Source: Acidobacteriota bacterium | GTDB lineage: Bacteria > Acidobacteriota > Vicinamibacteria > Vicinamibacterales > UBA8438 | DNA length: 45,920 bases | Assembly: GCA_011523845.1 (NCBI GenBank) | Contig: WTFV01000273.1 | Coordinates: forward strand, 1 to 45,920 | Direction: 5' to 3' | In this document: positions 43,334 to 45,920 of the stretch, one piece after another | How positions within the stretch are numbered: position 1 is the stretch's first letter | Layout: each line of letters starts with the position of its first letter | The notes under the pieces: model-generated | Told to the model about the DNA's origin: nothing | What the model saw: only the letters and a program-made list of their open reading frames with translations | Database searches by the model: none | Translations under genes and position numbers: made by a program

Positions 43334-43986
43334 CGCATCCGCGGCGCCGGCGCCTGTTTCTCGCGGCTGGCCAGATAGAACGACAGGCTCTCGAGCGAGA
43401 CCGTCAGGTCCACGCTCTTGAGCTTGACGTCGGGCGGCACCCGCAACGCGCCGGGAGAGAAGTTCAGCACGGCCTTGATGCCTGCGTCCACTACGGTACC
43501 TACCACCTGCTGTGCGGACGCCGCGGGAACGGCTATGACGGCGATCGTGATGCCCTCCCGGCGGGCCACCTCGCGCAACTCGCGGATGTCGTAGATGCGA
43601 ACGCCGCTGCGCGACTCCTGGCCCACCTTTTCCTGCAGGGTATCGAACAGGGCCACGATGCGGAAGCCCTCCCGGCGGAAGCCCGGATAGTCGGCGAGGG
43701 CGAGTCCCAGGTTCCCGGCGCCCATGATCGCCACCGCGAGCCTGCGGTCGAGCCCCAGAATCATCTGGAGCTCGCGGCGCAGGTCCTTGACGACGTATCC
43801 GACCCCGCGGACGCCGAGGTCGCCGAAATGCGCCAGATCCTTGCGGATCAGTGCGGCGTTGAGCCCGAACCGGGCGGCGAGGACGGTCGACGACACGGTG
43901 CGTACGCCCTTTTCGTCGAGCTCGTTCAGAAATCGCACGTAGAGCGACAGCCGATTCGTCGTATGCTCGGAAATCTCGTCACGCAT
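43330..43986 (-). CDS. rex: Redox-sensing transcriptional repressor Rex
   Basis: NADH/NAD-responsive repressor of 218 residues. The N-terminal winged helix (about 1-80) has RLSLYVRFLNELDEKG, SSTVLAARFGLNAALIRKDLAHFG and GVRGVGY. The Rossmann domain has IMGAGNLGLALADY. A C-terminal swapped helix (VDLTVSLESLSFYLASRE) closes the dimer. It heads an operon with moaC and fadD and has a good promoter just upstream; autorepression is common in this family. Confidence 0.95.
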   Translation of the reverse strand: MRDEISEHTTNRLSLYVRFLNELDEKGVRTVSSTVLAARFGLNAALIRKDLAHFGDLGVRGVGYVVKDLRRELQMILGLDRRLAVAIMGAGNLGLALADYPGFRREGFRIVALFDTLQEKVGQESRSGVRIYDIRELREVARREGITIAVIAVPAASAQQVVGTVVDAGIKAVLNFSPGALRVPPDVKLKSVDLTVSLESLSFYLASREKQAPAPRMR

Positions 43987-44009
43987 CGGCGTGCCCGGAA
44001 GGGTCGCTG

Positions 44010-44038
44010 ATTCTATGGCCCGGACTGCAGCCGGTCAA
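44010..44038 (-). promoter_or_regulatory. Sigma-70-type promoter of rex
   Basis: On the minus strand TTGACC (44033-44038), exactly 17 bp, then TAGAAT (44010-44015). This is the best-matched promoter in the window. It ends 23 nt before the rex ATG. Confidence 0.65.
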
Positions 44039-44039
44039 G

Positions 44040-44058
44040 CTCCCGGAGCACCCGGGAG
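44040..44058. promoter_or_regulatory. Inverted repeat between rex and the divergent gene
   Basis: CTCCCGG-AGCAC-CCGGGAG is a perfect 7-bp inverted repeat with a 5-nt spacer. It lies just upstream of the rex -35 and over the expected -35 of the divergent gene. It could be an operator, but it does not match the known Rex site TTGTGAA-N6-TTCACAA. Confidence 0.4.
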
Positions 44059-44068
44059 ATCGGCATGC

Positions 44069-44074
44069 TAAGAT
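44069..44074 (+). promoter_or_regulatory. Extended -10 (TGCTAAGAT) of the divergent exported-protein gene
   Basis: TAAGAT with TG one base upstream ends 7 nt before the ATG at 44082. It favours that ATG over the one at 44073, which overlaps the hexamer itself. Confidence 0.5.
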
Positions 44075-44081
44075 GCGAACC

Positions 44082-45236
44082 ATGAGCGGGATGCGGTGCT
44101 CGGAGTGGGCGGCCCGCCTGGCGGCGGCCGCGTCGGTCGCCTGCGTCGTGCTCGCCCCCGGGCCCGGCGCCGCGCAGAGCCGGCACGCGACCACGCTCGA
44201 CGGCCTCGACCGGCATCCGTACTTCTTTCACGGCCAGGAAATCGTCGTCGTCACCGACGCCGTCGCTGAACGGGTGCTTACCTGGCTCGTCAACGAGGAC
44301 GACAGCGTGCGCCTGCTCGCGCTCGACGTCCCGCCGCCGCCCGACGGGGTCCGCGAGCGGCTGGAAGTGATCGGTACGTTCTACGACGTCGGCCGTCTCG
44401 TGGAAGGCGACCAGCGCCTCGCCGGCCTGCCGATCCGCCGCATCTCGGAGGAGCTCCTGCGGAAGCCGTGGCCCGCGCGCGGCGAACTGCCGCTGGTCGT
44501 CGCCACCTCGTCCCGGCCGGCCGCGCCCCCCGCCGCAACGACGCTGCGGGGGATCGTGCTCGATCCCGACCGCTATCTCGAGCGCGGCGTCACCGTCATC
44601 GGTCGCTTCAGGGGGCGCAATCTCTACGGCGACCTGCCGGAGGCGCCGGACGAGAGCCGCTGGGACTTCGTGCTCCGGTCGGCGGACGCCGCGGCCTGGG
44701 TGGTCGGCAGGGAACCGAAGGGAGACGGTTTCGAGCTCGACGTGCTGGCCCGCATGGACACGGGCCGCTGGCTCGAGGTGACCGGCGCCGTCCGCGTGCA
44801 GGACGGCATGGTGCTCGTCGAGGCAGGCGCCCTGGCGCTGGCCGAGCCGGTGGCGGAGCGCGCCCCGCCGCTGGCAGCGACCGAGACGCGCCTGCCGCCG
44901 CCGGAGGTCATCTTCAGCGCGCCGTTGCCGGATGACGTCGACGTACCCCAGGGCACCACCGTGCGCGTGCAGTTCTCCCGGGACATGGACGCGGATTCGT
45001 TCGACGGACGTGTGCGCGTCGCCTACACGCGGCCCGGTGGAACCCGGGTCGACGCCGACGCGGCGGACATCCTGTTCGAGCTCGCCTACCGCGGACGGAA
45101 CCGTGTGCTGGAAATCCGGTTCGATCGGGAGCTGGAGCGCTTCCGCAGCGTCACCGTCGAGCTGCTCGACGGCGTGACCGCCAACGACGGCACCCCCCTT
45201 CCGCCCTGGACGCTGTCGTTCTTCGTCGGCGGCTAG
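44082..45236 (+). CDS. Exported protein with C-terminal Ig-like domain, function unknown
   Basis: A 384-residue protein with a signal peptide (cut near GPGAAQSRH). The middle (about 40-240) has two segments that look like OB- or nucleic-acid-binding-like beta units (VEGDQRLAGLPI, GVTVIGRFRGRNLYGDLP, WLEVTGAVRVQDGMVLVEA), but I do not recognise a family. The last 100 residues contain VRVQFSRDMDADSFDGRVRVAY, the opening of a Big_5/SbsA-type Ig-like domain. The start is set by the -10 element 7 nt upstream. It diverges from rex and shares a 95-bp regulatory gap with it. Confidence 0.78.
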   Translation: MSGMRCSEWAARLAAAASVACVVLAPGPGAAQSRHATTLDGLDRHPYFFHGQEIVVVTDAVAERVLTWLVNEDDSVRLLALDVPPPPDGVRERLEVIGTFYDVGRLVEGDQRLAGLPIRRISEELLRKPWPARGELPLVVATSSRPAAPPAATTLRGIVLDPDRYLERGVTVIGRFRGRNLYGDLPEAPDESRWDFVLRSADAAAWVVGREPKGDGFELDVLARMDTGRWLEVTGAVRVQDGMVLVEAGALALAEPVAERAPPLAATETRLPPPEVIFSAPLPDDVDVPQGTTVRVQFSRDMDADSFDGRVRVAYTRPGGTRVDADAADILFELAYRGRNRVLEIRFDRELERFRSVTVELLDGVTANDGTPLPPWTLSFFVGG

Positions 45237-45240
45237 GAGT

Positions 45241-45283
45241 CTGCGGCGCACAGAACGCAGCGCAGCGAAGTTCTGCGCCGCAG
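45241..45283. terminator. Hairpin 1 between convergent genes
   Basis: CTGCGGCGCA-CA-GAAC pairs with GTTCTGCGCCGCAG (14 bp with a 2-nt bulge, 13-nt loop). It begins 5 nt after the stop of the exported-protein gene. No T-run follows, so termination is inferred from position and stability. Confidence 0.55.
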
Positions 45284-45306
45284 GGTCATGGAGCGGGGGG
45301 GATGGG

Positions 45307-45336
45307 CCGAAACGCCGAGCCGGCGAGGCGTTTCGG
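45307..45336. terminator. Hairpin 2 between convergent genes
   Basis: CCGAAACGCC and GGCGTTTCGG form a perfect 10-bp stem with a 10-nt loop. It ends 4 nt before the stop of the convergent acyltransferase gene, so it can serve that strand. The stem has TTT on either strand but no long T-run. Confidence 0.55.
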
Positions 45337-45340
45337 GGCG

Positions 45341-45920
45341 CTAGGAGCCCGCGCCGGCCCCATCGGCCGCCAGCAGCGTCTCGATGGCTTGCCGCGTACG
45401 GTCTATGAGGACGTTGCGGTCCTTGAATTCCAGGCCGTCCACCGCTATCGGCTCTCCGATCCGCACCCGCACGGTCACCGGTCGGATGACCGGGCTGCCC
45501 TTCCGCATGGCGGCGGCCGCACCCTGCACGGCGACCGGCACGACCGGAGCCTGCCCCTTGATGGCCATGACGAAGCCCCCTTTCTTGAAAGGGAGCAACC
45601 GCCCGGTTCGACTGCGCGTGCCCTCGGGAAAGATCATGAACGAGTCGCCGGCGGCCAGCGCCGCCGCCGCCCGGTCTATCGCCTGCGCGCTCTGGTCCCG
45701 GTTGCCTCGCTCGATCGGCACGAACCCGACCAGGTCGAAGGCGTTGCGGAGTACCGGCAGCGCCGCGCGCAGCTCCGCCTTGTAGAGAATCTTCAGCCGC
45801 GGATGAACGGCGGAGAGGGCCATGTAGATGATTGGCGGCTCGAGGTTGCTGCTGTGATTCGCACAGTAGACGCAGCCGCGCCCGATCTGCACGTTGCTCC
45901 CCCCCACCGCCGTGTAGCGG
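45341..45920 (-). CDS. plsC: Lysophospholipid acyltransferase PlsC (5' end outside window)
   Basis: 1-acyl-glycerol-3-phosphate acyltransferase family, inner membrane, phospholipid synthesis. About 193 residues are visible and the frame is open at the window end, so the N-terminus and true start are missing. The catalytic motif reads NHSSNLEPP, with glutamate where the family has HX4D. Further motifs are FVPIERGNRDQSAQAI, the substrate-binding FPEGTRSRTGRL and PFKKGGFVMAIKGQAPVVPVAV, in the usual order. The tail after residue 150 is ordinary. The HX4E change is conservative; activity is probable. Confidence 0.9.
   Translation of the reverse strand, partial: RYTAVGGSNVQIGRGCVYCANHSSNLEPPIIYMALSAVHPRLKILYKAELRAALPVLRNAFDLVGFVPIERGNRDQSAQAIDRAAAALAAGDSFMIFPEGTRSRTGRLLPFKKGGFVMAIKGQAPVVPVAVQGAAAAMRKGSPVIRPVTVRVRIGEPIAVDGLEFKDRNVLIDRTRQAIETLLAADGAGAGS

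Noticed and set aside
43987..44081. Canonical Rex operator
   Set aside because: No TTGTGAA-N6-TTCACAA-like sequence was found in the gap.

Overview
The window is 45.9 kb of very GC-rich, tightly packed bacterial chromosome. The mix of genes points to an acidobacterium, most likely of the Vicinamibacteria type (inference, no marker gene is present). It includes a TonB receptor with a carboxypeptidase-like N-terminal domain beside TPR and FG-GAP lipoproteins, a PQQ-type beta-propeller, a MoxR/DUF58/BatA/DUF4175/DUF4159 cluster, and Rex. No rRNA, tRNA, CRISPR array or integrase was seen.

Layout. 1-5.5 kb (minus): FG-GAP lipoprotein, TPR lipoprotein and a TonB-dependent receptor cut by the window edge. 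5.7-9.7 kb (plus): exported metallo-beta-lactamase-fold hydrolase, beta-propeller protein, small coiled-coil membrane protein and chromate transporter ChrA. 9.7-14.0 kb: an inserted cassette with a fused double DNA methyltransferase (plus) and a phospholipase-D-type restriction endonuclease (minus), read as a candidate type IIS restriction-modification system. It lies between two identical 182-bp copies of the 3' end of chrA. 14.2-16.9 kb: a divergent CHAD protein and Ppx/GppA phosphatase pair (polyphosphate or ppGpp metabolism). 17.1-18.6 kb: yacG and citrate synthase.

18.6-34.6 kb (minus): eleven co-directional genes. In transcription order they are a TPR/HExxH gluzincin, DUF4159, a small coiled-coil membrane protein, MoxR ATPase, DUF58, a BatA-like VWA protein, DUF4175, a large VWA protein, a cysteine-free caspase-fold protein, a zinc-ribbon membrane protein, and an FHA-GAF-SpoIIE phosphatase. 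Repeated 1-4 nt stop/start overlaps suggest coupled expression. This resembles known MoxR-VWA clusters but has unusual additions at both ends.

34.6-40.9 kb: ICMT-like methyltransferase, a third small coiled-coil protein, a zinc-ribbon protein, a MurG-like glycosyltransferase, a SAM methyltransferase, a LytS/LytTR two-component pair, and signal peptidase I whose reading frame overlaps the regulator gene. 41.0-45.9 kb: a rex-moaC-fadD operon, a divergent exported protein of unknown function, a double-hairpin bidirectional terminator, and a PlsC acyltransferase cut by the window end.

Many genes have a TANNNT -10 hexamer 6-7 nt before the start codon and no Shine-Dalgarno sequence, which suggests frequent leaderless mRNAs. 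The most notable finds are the restriction-modification cassette and its target duplication, the extended MoxR locus with its pseudo-caspase, and the three scattered small coiled-coil paralogues.
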